Assembly (NCBI RefSeq): GCF_032884065.1
Contig: NC_088872.1
Location: 8,307,493-8,371,492, forward strand
Source: Artemia franciscana
Taxonomy: Eukaryota > Arthropoda > Branchiopoda > Anostraca > Artemiidae
DNA: 64,000 nucleotides
Direction: 5' to 3'
Shown here: in pieces, positions 37,561 to 47,833 of the stretch
How positions within the stretch are numbered: the stretch's first letter is position 1
How the letters are laid out: every line of letters starts with the position of its first letter
Notes under the pieces: generated by a model
Told to the model about the DNA's origin: nothing
What the model saw: the letters and a program-made list of their open reading frames with translations, nothing else
Databases searched by the model: none
Translations under genes and position numbers: made by a program

Positions 37561-38010
37561 GTTAAAAAAAAACGATCAGAATATCTGTTTCTGCTTCCAC
37601 GGAAAAATCCCCTCCCCACTGAAATATCCTCTGAACAATTCAATCCTGGCAAAAATTTACCCCGGGCAATTACATTTAACATCTCCACGCGTAAAATTGA
37701 ATTGATAATGAGAAAGCAAGACATATAAAGAAATTTCGTAAAGGAAATCTGGTAAATTTCCCCAGTGTAAACTTTCTCCTGAAAAGTTCACCCCCTGGAA
37801 ACTTCCCTCCATGGAAAATTCTTCCTATGCAAAATCCCCCCAGCAGAAATGTTGTCCTCCCCTCCCCACCCTAAATATGTATGCATACTTCCCAACAGAT
37901 ACTATACGGAAACAATGGACAAATTTAATAATTTAAAGACCTTTCCCCAGGGGCTTTGGGGGGGGGGGGTCATGTTATCTCCAAAGACATAGTTATTAAA
38001 GCAGGACGGG
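37561..38010 (+). repeat. R1 fragment with long G run (copy A)
   Basis: R1 5' part ending in GGGGCTTT followed by a G run and CATGTTATCTCCAAAGACAT, where the similarity stops abruptly. Counterpart at about 51961-52410. Confidence 0.65.
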
Positions 38011-39315
38011 CTCTCAAGGAATCTTCCTATACCTCCCATGTTAAACATTTGGAGTTTGCCTGACTGTCCTGAATTAGTGATTCCGACGGTTTTTATTTTA
38101 ACAGATATAAAAAAAATTTGGTGAGTATTTTGATCTAATTAAATCTTAAAGCCGACAATTATTTTTTTTATAATTCCAAAATAATTATAAAACCTGCTTC
38201 GGGTTTACATTCTAAATTGCTATACTTGACACTGTTGTTGTGGGGTATCAAAAAATAGAGCAAAAAATATTCTATTCAACAATCAGAAACTTATTTCTAT
38301 AATGTATACTTGCTGGCTGTAGTCCCTTCAAATACTTTACATATTTTGTTGTGTGTTCTGAAGTCAAAAATTCCCCTCAAAACACTAGATGTAGCTGTAA
38401 TTGGAGCGCGTGAGAATAAATTAGACCAAGGGACTAACCCCTCGGATGTTTCTTGAGCGATTCAGTGAAGTATTAGTTAGTTGTAACCGGTTTAAACTGA
38501 GTCCGGAGAATAAGTAGCGTTCAGACCATTGTTGCCACTTATGCCGCATTTTGTGGCATTACGCCGTGATTTTGAGAGAAATGCCGCATAAAATTTTGAT
38601 CATGCCGCACGCCGCGATTATGCCGCGAAATGGCTTTTTATACCGCATTTGTTCCCGTATGTAAAATTTGTCCAACTTTAAGTTTCTGATCTTTTGCAAA
38701 TGTCTTTGTTGCATAAATGGGGATTTCAAAGTTTCGCGGAAGTCAACTACAGACCTTAATTAATGACCCGTCAGTCGCCAGCTTGTCCTCTGGGAGGCCA
38801 GTGTGTTCGAAGGGGGTTGAGTTATTTTTGCGAGTTTGACGAAACTTTGACATTTGAGTTTCTCAGTTCATCTCATGACTTCATGACCTCTGTTAGCTCA
38901 GTCCAAGTGTTTTCAGAAGTGTTTAACACTTCTTCATTTCAATCAAACATTAGACAAAAATGGCCGTTGATGTAGATTAATTTTAGAATTATCTTTTTCA
39001 ATCTTTTTTTTTGTAAGTATATAATTTATATTTTAGTGTTACGAAGGAGTCAAAATAATCGAAGGTCTCTAATAGTGGTTTTACAGAAGGAAACATGCTA
39101 GAACAAAAAGATACTTAAAAGACATAACATAGTTTAAAGATAAAAGTATAATTTGCAAACTATATATCTGCTGCAGCATGTCTCCCTGTGTCTGTGGTTA
39201 TAAACTGTGCTATTCCAGACATTTATGTGCTTTACTCGAAACACTGCATGCTCTGAATAAAACACTACAAATAAATAATATAGCCTATTTGACTGTTCTT
39301 TAGCCTACTAAGATT

Positions 39316-39584
39316 AAAATGAGGACGAAAGTAAAACAGTTCAAAATAGGGATGATACCTTTTTATTGACAGTGAATAGATATAAAATTATTTAACTGGA
39401 TATTTCGAACACATATATGAACACTGTATGATGATGATGAACACTGTATATGTGTTCGAAATATCCAGTTAAATAATTTTATATCTATTCACTGTCAATA
39501 AAAAGGTATCATCCCTATTTTGAACTGTTTTACTTTCGTCATGGAAAGGCAGTGTGGTCTTCGAAGCTATCTAAAATGAGGACG
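39316..39584. mobile_element. Fold-back insertion with perfect 93-bp arms (copy A)
   Basis: Arms 39324-39416 and 39448-39540 are exact reverse complements around a 31-base loop in which ATGAACACTGT is itself repeated. The 12-base word AAAATGAGGACG occurs at 39316-39327 and 39573-39584 and looks like a target duplication around the insertion, because the related host sequence at about 40670 has the site unoccupied. The outermost 29 bases of the right arm (39510-39538) also occur at 12445-12473, at the end of the PWWP/coiled-coil pseudogene. Counterpart 53737-53953 has one mismatch in the stem. Confidence 0.85.
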
Positions 39585-39673
39585 ATTGTACATTATAGCT
39601 TAAATTTCAGTTTTTAAATTCTAGTTCTATGCTTTTAGCTTTGATAATGCAATTTCTACTATTTGAGCAAAAT

Positions 39674-39870
39674 AGTAAAATTCTAGCTTTGCTATCTTAG
39701 AAAGGGGTTTGGTTAGGAGAATGAATAGCCAAGTAAATCCTGGGCAAAAAACTTAGACCTACTCTGGGAAGGTATTTCCAAGCTTCCGTGTTCACCCTCC
39801 TCTGATTTCTAAGTCTTCAAAATTTCCCTACTTGACAGGTCTATATCCATTGAAACTTTGAAAAAATAAT
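39674..39870 (+). repeat. Left arm of a GGTAAA fold-back element (copy A)
   Basis: AGTAAAATTCTAG then GCTATCTTAGAAAGGGG and CACCCTCCTCTGATTTCTAA, as in other family left arms. Lies next to the 93-bp-arm insertion. Counterpart near 54087-54283. Confidence 0.6.
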
Positions 39871-40772
39871 TGTTGTTAAACAGAAGGAAACGTGGTTGAA
39901 CAAAAGATCTTTAAAAGACTGCGTTGAATGGGGAATGGCTTTAGAAATTGCTATGATCCAAAATAATTATAAGTAGATATACGTATAATTTGCAAACTGT
40001 CTTTCCAACGTATCTCCCTGTGGACATATGCTGTTCTACTCCAGACCTTTGTGTGTTGCTGCTCTGTCTTTTGATAAATTTGGAGCAAACCATATAACTA
40101 GCTTTCATAAAAAGTAAATATACCACTTGATGCCTTTTTATATGCTCTTTAGGAATATAATAATCGCTTCTAGTGCAAATTCAGATTTAAGCATTTTTTT
40201 AGCTCTTAAAAATGACAAAACAAAAGTATGACAGTTCATATAACTGACTTGCCAAACAAGCAAGCATGCCACTTGATGCCTTTTCTTACGTTCTTTGCAA
40301 ATATGATAATTGCTTCTACCACATTTTCAAATTTAAGCACTTTTTAAGCTCTAAAAATGACAAATTTTCAATGGAAATACAAGTTATCTCTCATTTCCAA
40401 CAAAATAGTACTATGTTTTCTCTGTGTTATTTTCAGCAAAATAATACTACATTTTATCAGTGCTAAAACTATTTATAATAACGTTAGGTTAGGTTAAAAT
40501 GTACTTGAATCTGAATTTGTGGTAGAAGTTATTAGTGTATTTGTAAAGAGCATAAAAAAGGCATCAAGTGGTAACTTATTGATGGGTTGGATCAAAATGC
40601 TGAACATGCTCAGAACAAAACACTACGAAAAATAATATAGCCTGTTTGTCACTTCTATAGCCTACCTAGATTAGAATGAGGATACAAGTACATTATAGCA
40701 TAAATTTCAGTTTTAATTTCTTGTTCTGTGCTTTTAGTTTTGATATTGTAATTCCTGTCATTTGAGCAAAAT

Positions 40773-41404
40773 GGTAAAATTTTAGAGTTGCTACTTGTTG
40801 CTATCTTGGAAAGGGATTAGGTTAGAAAAAAGAAACTGTCAGTAGTCTTGCAAATCCTGGTAAAAAAAAAAATACTCTGGGAAGGTATTGCCAAGCTTTT
40901 ATGTTCACCCTCCTCTGATTTCTAAGGCTTCAACATTTGCCTATTTGATAGGTCCTATACCTATTGAAACTTTGGAAAAACAACATTTTACCTTAATTTT
41001 CAGTTAACAGTTTCTTTTTCTCTGGTTTTAGTTCTGAAAATGCAATTCCCTGTTGTTTGAGTTACATTTTAAGCCATATCTGTGATTTATTTCTAAATTT
41101 AGGAAATGTTTTTGTGGATCTTTAAAACCTCATAAATTGGTATTGAGCAAAGTTGTGAAGCTGAAAATAGTTTTGTTGTACTTCATTTAAGCAAAAAATC
41201 TATTTTGTAAGGTTTCTCTTTTATATAACAAAGATTTTAAAGGTCATCAAAGGTCAGAGCCCTCTAGAGGGAGGAGTGATGGTAGGTACATCAAAATACC
41301 TTTCTGGTACATGCTTTTAGTCTGTAGACCCGTCCCTTAAAGTTACATTTTATTACCCTAGGCTTTTCCAAGATAGCAAACAGTAGATAGACTAGCATTT
41401 TACC
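40773..41404. mobile_element. Complete GGTAAA fold-back (MULE-like) element nested in the hAT (copy A)
   Basis: Runs from GGTAAAATTTTAG to GCATTTTACC, with AGCAAAAT on the left (40765-40772) and again at 41406-41413 on the right, one base off the terminus. Arms share GCTATCTTGGAAAG and its complement. It is inserted into an older relative of the same family. Counterpart 55185-55817. Confidence 0.7.
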
Positions 41405-41454
41405 AAGCAAAATTTCAGGTCACATCAATTGTTCAGAAATCAGACCAGATTTAA

Positions 41455-41830
41455 TTAGAAATATTCTCTTCCCCAGTTCAAATATCTGGGGGAGTCGAGG
41501 GATGGTTAATTCAGAAAAAATAGAAAAATTGAGGTATTTTTAACTTACAAAGGGGTGAATGGCTTGTAATGAAATTTGATATTTAGAAGGATCTTATTTT
41601 AAACTTCAGAGCTCTTATTTTAAGTCCTGACTAGATCTGGTGATATTGGGGGGAATTGGAGAGAGAAACCAGTGGAAAATGCCTAGAGTGAGTGGAAAGA
41701 TCAGGATGAAACGTGATGGGATGAATAAGCACAAGTCCTAGATACATGATTGAAATAACCAGACTGGGTCTGCTCTCTTTGGAGGAGTTGGGGGGTTCAG
41801 TGCTTTGGCAAGTTTGGTGCTTCTGAACGT
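41455..41830 (+). repeat. Single satellite-type unit inside the hAT (copy A)
   Basis: Carries the satellite landmarks in order: AAATATCTGGGGGAG, GGTATTTTTAACTTAC, GAAATTTGATATTTAGAAGG, CTAGATCTGGTGATATTGGG, GATACATGATTGA, CTGCTCTCTTTGG. It then has the GGTGCTTCTGAACGTGC edge that also closes the array at 26450. One copy only, so not an array. Counterpart 55868-56243. Confidence 0.75.
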
Positions 41831-42108
41831 GCCTGGGCAATGAAAAAACAAGACCAAAGGTTCTATGTGATCCCAAAAATTCAGTATTTAATCCAGACAT
41901 TGGGTTTTGTCTTCGCTAGATCCAGTCTTCGCCAAACTCCTTGAACATTTTTACTCTTAAAGATCTAGAAACAGATTAAGGCCAAATGGCTAATCCTCTG
42001 AGAAAACCAAGATCAGATTTGGATTCAGTATGTGTGTTTACCTCTATAAGTCATATTTATTTTGACGATACCGATCGAAACGATCCTGCCTTCTGCCATT
42101 TTCCAGTT

Positions 42109-42430
42109 TCGCCGAAATTCCGGAGCTACTTGTCTGGCGAAAAATTGAAGCTCAGAAACAAATTTAGCGTATCTCCTTGAGTCCTTACCCCTATTTCCAC
42201 CATCTAGTCAACTTCAAATAAAAAATATACGTATAACAAATTATCCGGTTTCAGCCGGATTCTGGACGAAATATATGTCCGGCTAAAAAACGATTGTCAT
42301 ATACGGTTTCAGCATGCCCTCTTACCCCGAAATCGAACATCTTATCAACTTCAAATAAAACTTTTTACTTTTAACTAACTTTCTGGTTTTGGCCAGATTC
42401 CCGGCGAAGGATTTATCCGGAAAGAACAAA
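42109..42430 (+). repeat. Diverged ~140-bp tandem repeat upstream of the transposase (copy A)
   Basis: Three related units begin near 42109, 42252 and 42391. Each has a TTCGCCGAAATTCCGG / TTCAGCCGGATTCTGG / TTGGCCAGATTCCCGG start and a GGCGAAAA / CCGGCTAAAA turn, with AACTTCAAATAAAA in the spacers. Counterpart 56522-56843. Confidence 0.65.
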
Positions 42431-42567
42431 GGGTTCTCAGCAGGCTGGCAGTGGAAGAAATTAAACTAATCCAGGTTCGTTTCTTTCACCAGCGAGTCAA
42501 TCCATGAAAGAAAGGACATAATAGCTAAATATTTCTCTTGTTTATAGACCAAACGTGTTACAACATA

Positions 42568-44742
42568 ATGGCAGAAGTGATAGATATCGATCAGGAATAT
42601 GAGGACGGTGATAAAGACTCAGACGATAGTGAACCCTCCAACAAACAACCGAGGATCACAAAGAAAAGGGCAGACCAAAGATACAAGACTGAGTAGGAAA
42701 GAGAATCTGACTTTAATGAATGGCTACGAAAAGGAAAGGTGCAGACCGGTCAAAACAGTGGATTTATCTCACTGTGTTTACTGCAAAAAGGATTTCGTTT
42801 GTAAAAAATGGAAACAGGACGCAAAAAGGCACAAACAGACCAAAGCTCACGAAGAAAATAAGAAAGCATGGATAACTTCGTCTTCTAAGACCATGCCATT
42901 GAGTCTTTATTTTTCTGGTGATTCAAAAATCGAAAGAGTGGCCACTGTTGAAGCGAAGCTAGTGACATTTCTCGTTGAGCACGATCTACCCTATTCGCTT
43001 TCTGAAGACTTGCTGAAACTTGTGAAAAGTATGCCAGGCCCAGATCTTCTATGCCAGGCCACTCTTGGTAGAACTAAAGCAACTAATATAGCTCGACAAG
43101 CGTTGGCCCCTCATTTTCATGAAAATCTTCTTGAAAGCCTGGAAACGAATCTTTTCTCCGTAGTAATTGACGAGACCACAGATTCCTGTGTAGCCAAACA
43201 ACTTGCTGTTTTTGTCAGCTTTTGTGACGAAGCAATGAATGTGCAGGTAGATTTGCTCGCTCTTGTCGAATGCAGCGACGGATCAGCGTCTGGTCTATTC
43301 AACCAGCTAGTGAAGGTGATGGATGATGTCAAGAAGGCAGGTGTTCCTCTACAAAACTGGGTCGGATTCTGCTCTGACACAACGAATGCTATGATGGGGA
43401 TAAACCACTCAGTCAAAACACTTGTTGAAGGGAAATATCCCTGGGTTACAGTTGTGAAATGTAGCTGCCATCTGTGTGCCCTAGTTGCAAGTCCTGCTTG
43501 CAAAAAACTGTCCAAGAGCCTCGAAGATCTATGTCGAACTGTGTGCAATCACTTCAGGCACAGTGCAAAACGCCAAGATGCATATAGGAAGGAATTTCAA
43601 GTCTTTAGTCAAGTGGAACAGCACAGATTCCTTGCTTTGGCTCCAACACGCTGGTTGTCGTTTCAAAACTGTGCACGCCGTATTCTCGAACAGTGGGATA
43701 CTCTTACGTTGTACTGGGACTCGTTGGTACTTGATGATCCCTCGCATGTTAATGATCATGTAAGAATGACACTAAACAACCCATACTGTTGGGAGAGCTG
43801 AATGAGTTCAACAGCATCTTCCAGTCTGAAAAACCCCTATTTCACCTCATGAAAACCCAGGGGGAAAAACTTCTTCGGACATTAGCCATGAACTTTATGA
43901 AGCCTTCATATGTTAGAACAGTCAACCCTTTTGACATCAATCCGCATGACGAAGTGAACTATCTTCCCGACGAAAATGTCTATATCGGCTACAAAGGGTA
44001 CGATTTCCTTGTGGGGCTCGAAACGATAGAAGTTACCAGTGGCCGTTTTGTAGCGGAAAGTCTCCGAATTCGTCGCTCCGCGAGGGATTTCTACGTTGAA
44101 GCTGTTCAACAAATTCTTGACCGTTTTCCATTCTCTGAAAAGATCTACGACCTGGTACACTTGCTTACCCGTAGCTCTAGTTATGAACTGAAAGTTCCCA
44201 GTCTTCGTCAGTTCTTCGATTACTACGATTCTGCGCTTTGGAATAAAGCAAAGCTAGATCAGGAATGGCGGTCTATACCGAGTGTAGCTCTACCTAGTAC
44301 TGTCGATCTCCCTGACGTAGATGACATGGGCATTGTCGTTTACTGGCGCCACATCTTGCAAACGAAGTCACCAAATGGTAGTCGGATGTTACCAAATGTC
44401 GGGAAAATGGTTCAGTACTTTTTCTCACTCCTTTTCTCAAACGTTATTGCCGAGCGTCTCTTCAGTTTGCTCAAGGAAGTGAAAACTGATAAGCGAAACC
44501 GACTGAGTGCAGTGACTCTTTCGGCAACACTGAAAACCAAGTGTGGCCTTAAGCGCAATTCTTCAAGAGGGCTTGACTCGGGCAAGTCAGTGCTAGAGCT
44601 AGAACCCGGACTAGTCAAGCGTGTACTCAAAGTGAAGGCTAGTGCCTCTTCTCGTGACTATAACGTTTTGAACCAAAGCATTGTGTATGGTCCGGCCAAA
44701 GATATTGTTTGTGACACACGTGAACAGTCCGATTCCGATTAA
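42568..44742 (+). pseudogene. hAT transposase, disabled (copy A)
   Basis: Same coding sequence as 56981-59155, described there. The N-terminal frame opens at ATG 42568 and stops at TAG 42694-42696. The main frame covers 42599-43801, and a different frame carries on to 44742. The two copies give the same predicted residues throughout. Confidence 0.9.
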
Positions 44743-44813
44743 TCTTGTCTCTTTGGCTTGTATTATTTATCTGAAATTAATCTTGTCTGTTTGTCTTGTA
44801 TTATTTATCTGAA
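44738..44813 (+). repeat. 38-bp tandem duplication across the transposase stop codon (copy A)
   Basis: Two units, ATTAATCTTGTCT...TTATCTGAA, with a couple of mismatches. The first overlaps the TAA stop. Counterpart 59151-59226. Confidence 0.85.
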
Positions 44814-45054
44814 TGTCCCTTCTTGAAGCTTTTGATATTGATTTTCATTAAACATTAATCGAAAAAGGTTGAGTTACGAGAATCTAGTTACCCATCAATT
44901 ATTCTATTGGATAGACTTGAAGGCCCAAGGGGAAATCACTTTTAATTTCTTCACTATTCACTTCACATTTATACGGTTTTCCCACCGTGGACTTTCCCTG
45001 CTGTGGTACCTCTGCACTTTTACTTCTGTTGCGTGCTTGACGAAAACGATGAAC

Positions 45055-45154
45055 NNNNNNNNNNNNNNNNNNNNNNNNNNNNNNNNNNNNNNNNNNNNNN
45101 NNNNNNNNNNNNNNNNNNNNNNNNNNNNNNNNNNNNNNNNNNNNNNNNNNNNNN
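45055..45154. other. Assembly gap, exactly 100 N
   Basis: A round-number run of N is a conventional placeholder for a join of unknown size. Open frames that cross it are meaningless. Both duplicated blocks end here. Confidence 0.99.
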
Positions 45155-45235
45155 CACTGCCAGAATTACAAGGGAGTTTTGCTGTTGTATCCACTGCCGG
45201 GCTACCGGAAGCCCTAGAAGGATTATCCTGTGGTG
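45155..45235 (+). pseudogene. PKI: Second, truncated view of the PKI exon (copy B)
   Basis: Begins at the base matching 30717, immediately after the pseudosubstrate GRTGRRNA, and continues unchanged to the same GTGAGT donor at 45236. The start codon and inhibitor motif are cut off by the gap. This is most likely an assembly truncation, not a real gene fragment. Confidence 0.85.
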
Positions 45236-45402
45236 GTGAGTCAAAGTTGTTCCATTTGACAAGGCAACATGTGACACTAACAATAAATTTTAATTGTAAA
45301 GACACGTCCAAAAAATTAAATAAAAAGACTTATGTCAATGCTCGTCAACCAGGATATACGCATAGGGAGACGGGGGATTATAGCCGCTGCTGCAGGAACA
45401 GC

Positions 45403-45678
45403 ATGGTATTTGTGACTTCACCAAATTTTTCTAAGTTTTCTTTAGTTTGACGAGTACTTTTGGTCCACATTTCTTATCGTTGGTACATTTTAACATGGCA
45501 TTTGTGATTTCACTAAATTTTTCTAAGTTTGTTTTAGTTTGAGAAGTACTTTTGATCCAAAATTTCTTATCGTTAGTGAATTTTAACATGGTATTTGTGA
45601 TTTCACCAAATTTTTCTAAGCTTTCTTTAGTTTGACGAGTATTTTTGGTTCAAATTCTTATCGTTTGTGCATTTTAAC
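45403..45678 (+). repeat. 93-bp tandem repeat, three units (copy B)
   Basis: Counterpart of 30965-31240 with a few substitutions. Confidence 0.88.
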
Positions 45679-46970
45679 GTGAAGTTTCTCATCTTGTAGC
45701 TTTTATCGGAGGTCCCTCTTTTCATGGAAATATCATATTTATTTAAATCGTATATTGTGACGTTTAATTATATTTCTATTCCAGCCCTCTTTTCTTCAAA
45801 TGCTTCCAAAAATTCACTTAGTTTCTCTGTATTTAACCAAGTAAAATGTTGGTTACCTGCATAGTAAAGACTGTTTAGTGCCCCCCTCCCCCTGTTTTGA
45901 CATATGTCTTATTCAAATATCTTCATCAATAAATAAATAAGTATCTAGAGTTGAATAAAAACCTCTGATTAATTTTTTCCCCAACTTTACTGTAAAGTTA
46001 TGTTAGAAAACAACGAATTTGGTTTTGAGAAATAATTATAAATGGTGTTTTGGGGAGTCCTTAATTTCGGTGGAGATTTCTTAAATTTTTTGATTTTGAT
46101 AGAAACTTATTTGATTTTAATATTGAAGTATCGAATTGGAATACAAGAGCTTTTGCTAGAAAGAGGAATATGGCAACTCTGACGTGAAATATCACGTGAA
46201 AATATCTTCAGTTTTGCTAAAAAAAAACAAAACAGAAATTGGTTTTTGTGTGATGGTACAATAAAGTGGAGAGAAGACCACCGATACTTGTTTATTATAT
46301 AAAACACACTTAATAAGTAAAGCTTGGTTAATACTAATGAAAAAAACAAAATATGATGAAAATAGAATACTTTATTAGCAAAATTGTGAAAATTACAACT
46401 TGGAAACATGCTCCCAGGACGCAGTGTTTTGTTTTGGGCAACAACCCCTTATCCTGGAAAAATATATTTGCCTGTTCCTCGGTCCTTGGCAAATCCCAGA
46501 TCTTAATTTGAACATCCACGGTGAGACATTATATTCTATTACTAGTCAAATTAAACTAACCGGTGTCCTCAAGAATTGCATTAATAATGAACTAGGCCAA
46601 GAATTGCGTTAACAATGAACTTTTCTTTGTCTTTGAGACGGTCAGCTGATGCCGAAGCTCCCAATTTGGTAATTCACAAATGACCTTCACAATTTTGCTA
46701 ATAGAGTATTCTAATTTCATTATATTTTATTGTCACCATTCTTCACTTCTCGAGCGTGTTTTATGTAATATACAATTACCAGACCACCTATGCCTAATAC
46801 AAATTAAATTAAAAAAAAAAAACGAGTTTTTTCTACTGAAGGTAAGGAGCAACATTAAAGCTTAAAACGGACAGAAATTATTACGTACATGAAGGGCGTT
46901 GCCCCCTCCTCAACACCTAACTCTTTACGCTAAAGTTTTTAATGATTTTAAAAAAGCGTCTTATTATTCT

Positions 46971-47271
46971 AATTACATAAAAAAAACTAGTTTTTTTAAC
47001 TGAAAGTAAGGAGCGACATTAAAACTTAAAACGAAGAGAAATTACTCCGTATATGAAATGGGTTGTCGCCTCCGCAATCCCTCGCTCTTTACGCTAAAGC
47101 TTTTAATTGTTTTAAAAAACAGAATTGTGGCAAAGAGACAAACTTTAGCGTAAAGAGCGAGGGATTGCGGAGGGGACAACCCATTTCGTATAAGGAGTAA
47201 TTTCTGTTCGTTTTAAGTTTTAATGTCGCTCCTTACTTCCAGTTAAAAAAAATAGTTTTTTTTATGTAATT
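46971..47271. mobile_element. Complete hairpin element, 301 bp (copy B)
   Basis: Counterpart of 32522-32822; arms differ from copy A at a few bases (for example TTGTCGCC in place of TTGTCCCC). Confidence 0.85.
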
Positions 47272-47701
47272 CCTGAACGTTTTTGAATTAATGCATGTTT
47301 GATTTTGGTTCTCCACACATCAATTATTAAAATGAAATTTGTATATTAATTCCTTTTTTGGCTAAATGGCTTTCTCTTAGTTTTTATCAGACGATTTTGA
47401 GAGATAAAGAGTGGGGAAAGAGGCATAGTTGCCCTGCAATTTTTCGGTTACATAAAAAGGCAACTATAAATTTTAATTTTTAACGAATATTTTTATTAGT
47501 AAAAAATATACGTAACTTAAGAATTAACTTACGTAACAAACTTTTATATTCTTAAATTTTTATTATGTATCTGAGGGGGTTTGTACCCTCGTTAATACCC
47601 CGCTCTTTACACTAAATCGTAAGTTTTGTCCCAATTCTTTAAGAAAGACCCCTGAATCAGAAAGGCCGTAGAATAAATAATTGAAATTACTAAAAACACT
47701 A

Positions 47702-47755
47702 TAGCATAAAGAGCGAGGTATTTATCTCCTCCTAAATACCTCGCTCTTTATGCTA
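47702..47755. repeat. Perfect 23-bp stem-loop core of a hairpin element (copy B)
   Basis: Counterpart of 33253-33306, identical. Confidence 0.85.
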
Positions 47756-47833
47756 AAGTATTTTTAGAACCCCCTATATGCGTAATAATCTCTGTTCGTT
47801 TTAAGTTTCAATGCTACTCCTTACTTTCAATTG

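Larger units (their letters stand above)
30717..45054 (+). repeat. Left copy (A) of a ~14.3 kb near-identical duplicated block, ending at the gap
   Basis: Collinear with 45155-59467. The offset drifts from 14,438 to 14,455 and back to 14,413 through small indels, with scattered single-base differences. From about 40880 to 45054 I see no differences. Copy A ends exactly where the N run begins. The likely cause is unmerged overlapping contigs, not biology (see findings). Confidence 0.95.
38527..45054 (+). mobile_element. hAT-superfamily DNA transposon, left copy, right end lost in the gap
   Basis: Same element as 52940-59772. The left target duplication GTTCAGAC is at 38519-38526. The terminal repeat here reads CATTGTTGCCACT, one change from the copy B end (CAGTGTTGCCACT). 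The body is collinear with copy B up to 45054, where the N run begins about 300 bases short of the expected right terminus. Confidence 0.85.

Noticed and set aside
39417-39470. Hammerhead ribozyme in the fold-back loop (GATGA ... stem ... GAAA)
   Set aside because: GAAA and a possible stem II are present, but the required CUGAUGA core reads AUGAUGA and I could not form a convincing stem I. Left as a test to run, not a feature.
43117-43548. Minus-strand frames within the transposase
   Set aside because: Antisense shadows of the plus-strand hAT transposase.
44869-45450. Open frames spanning the N run
   Set aside because: They join transposon flank to the PKI exon through unknown bases; the frame across the gap has no meaning.
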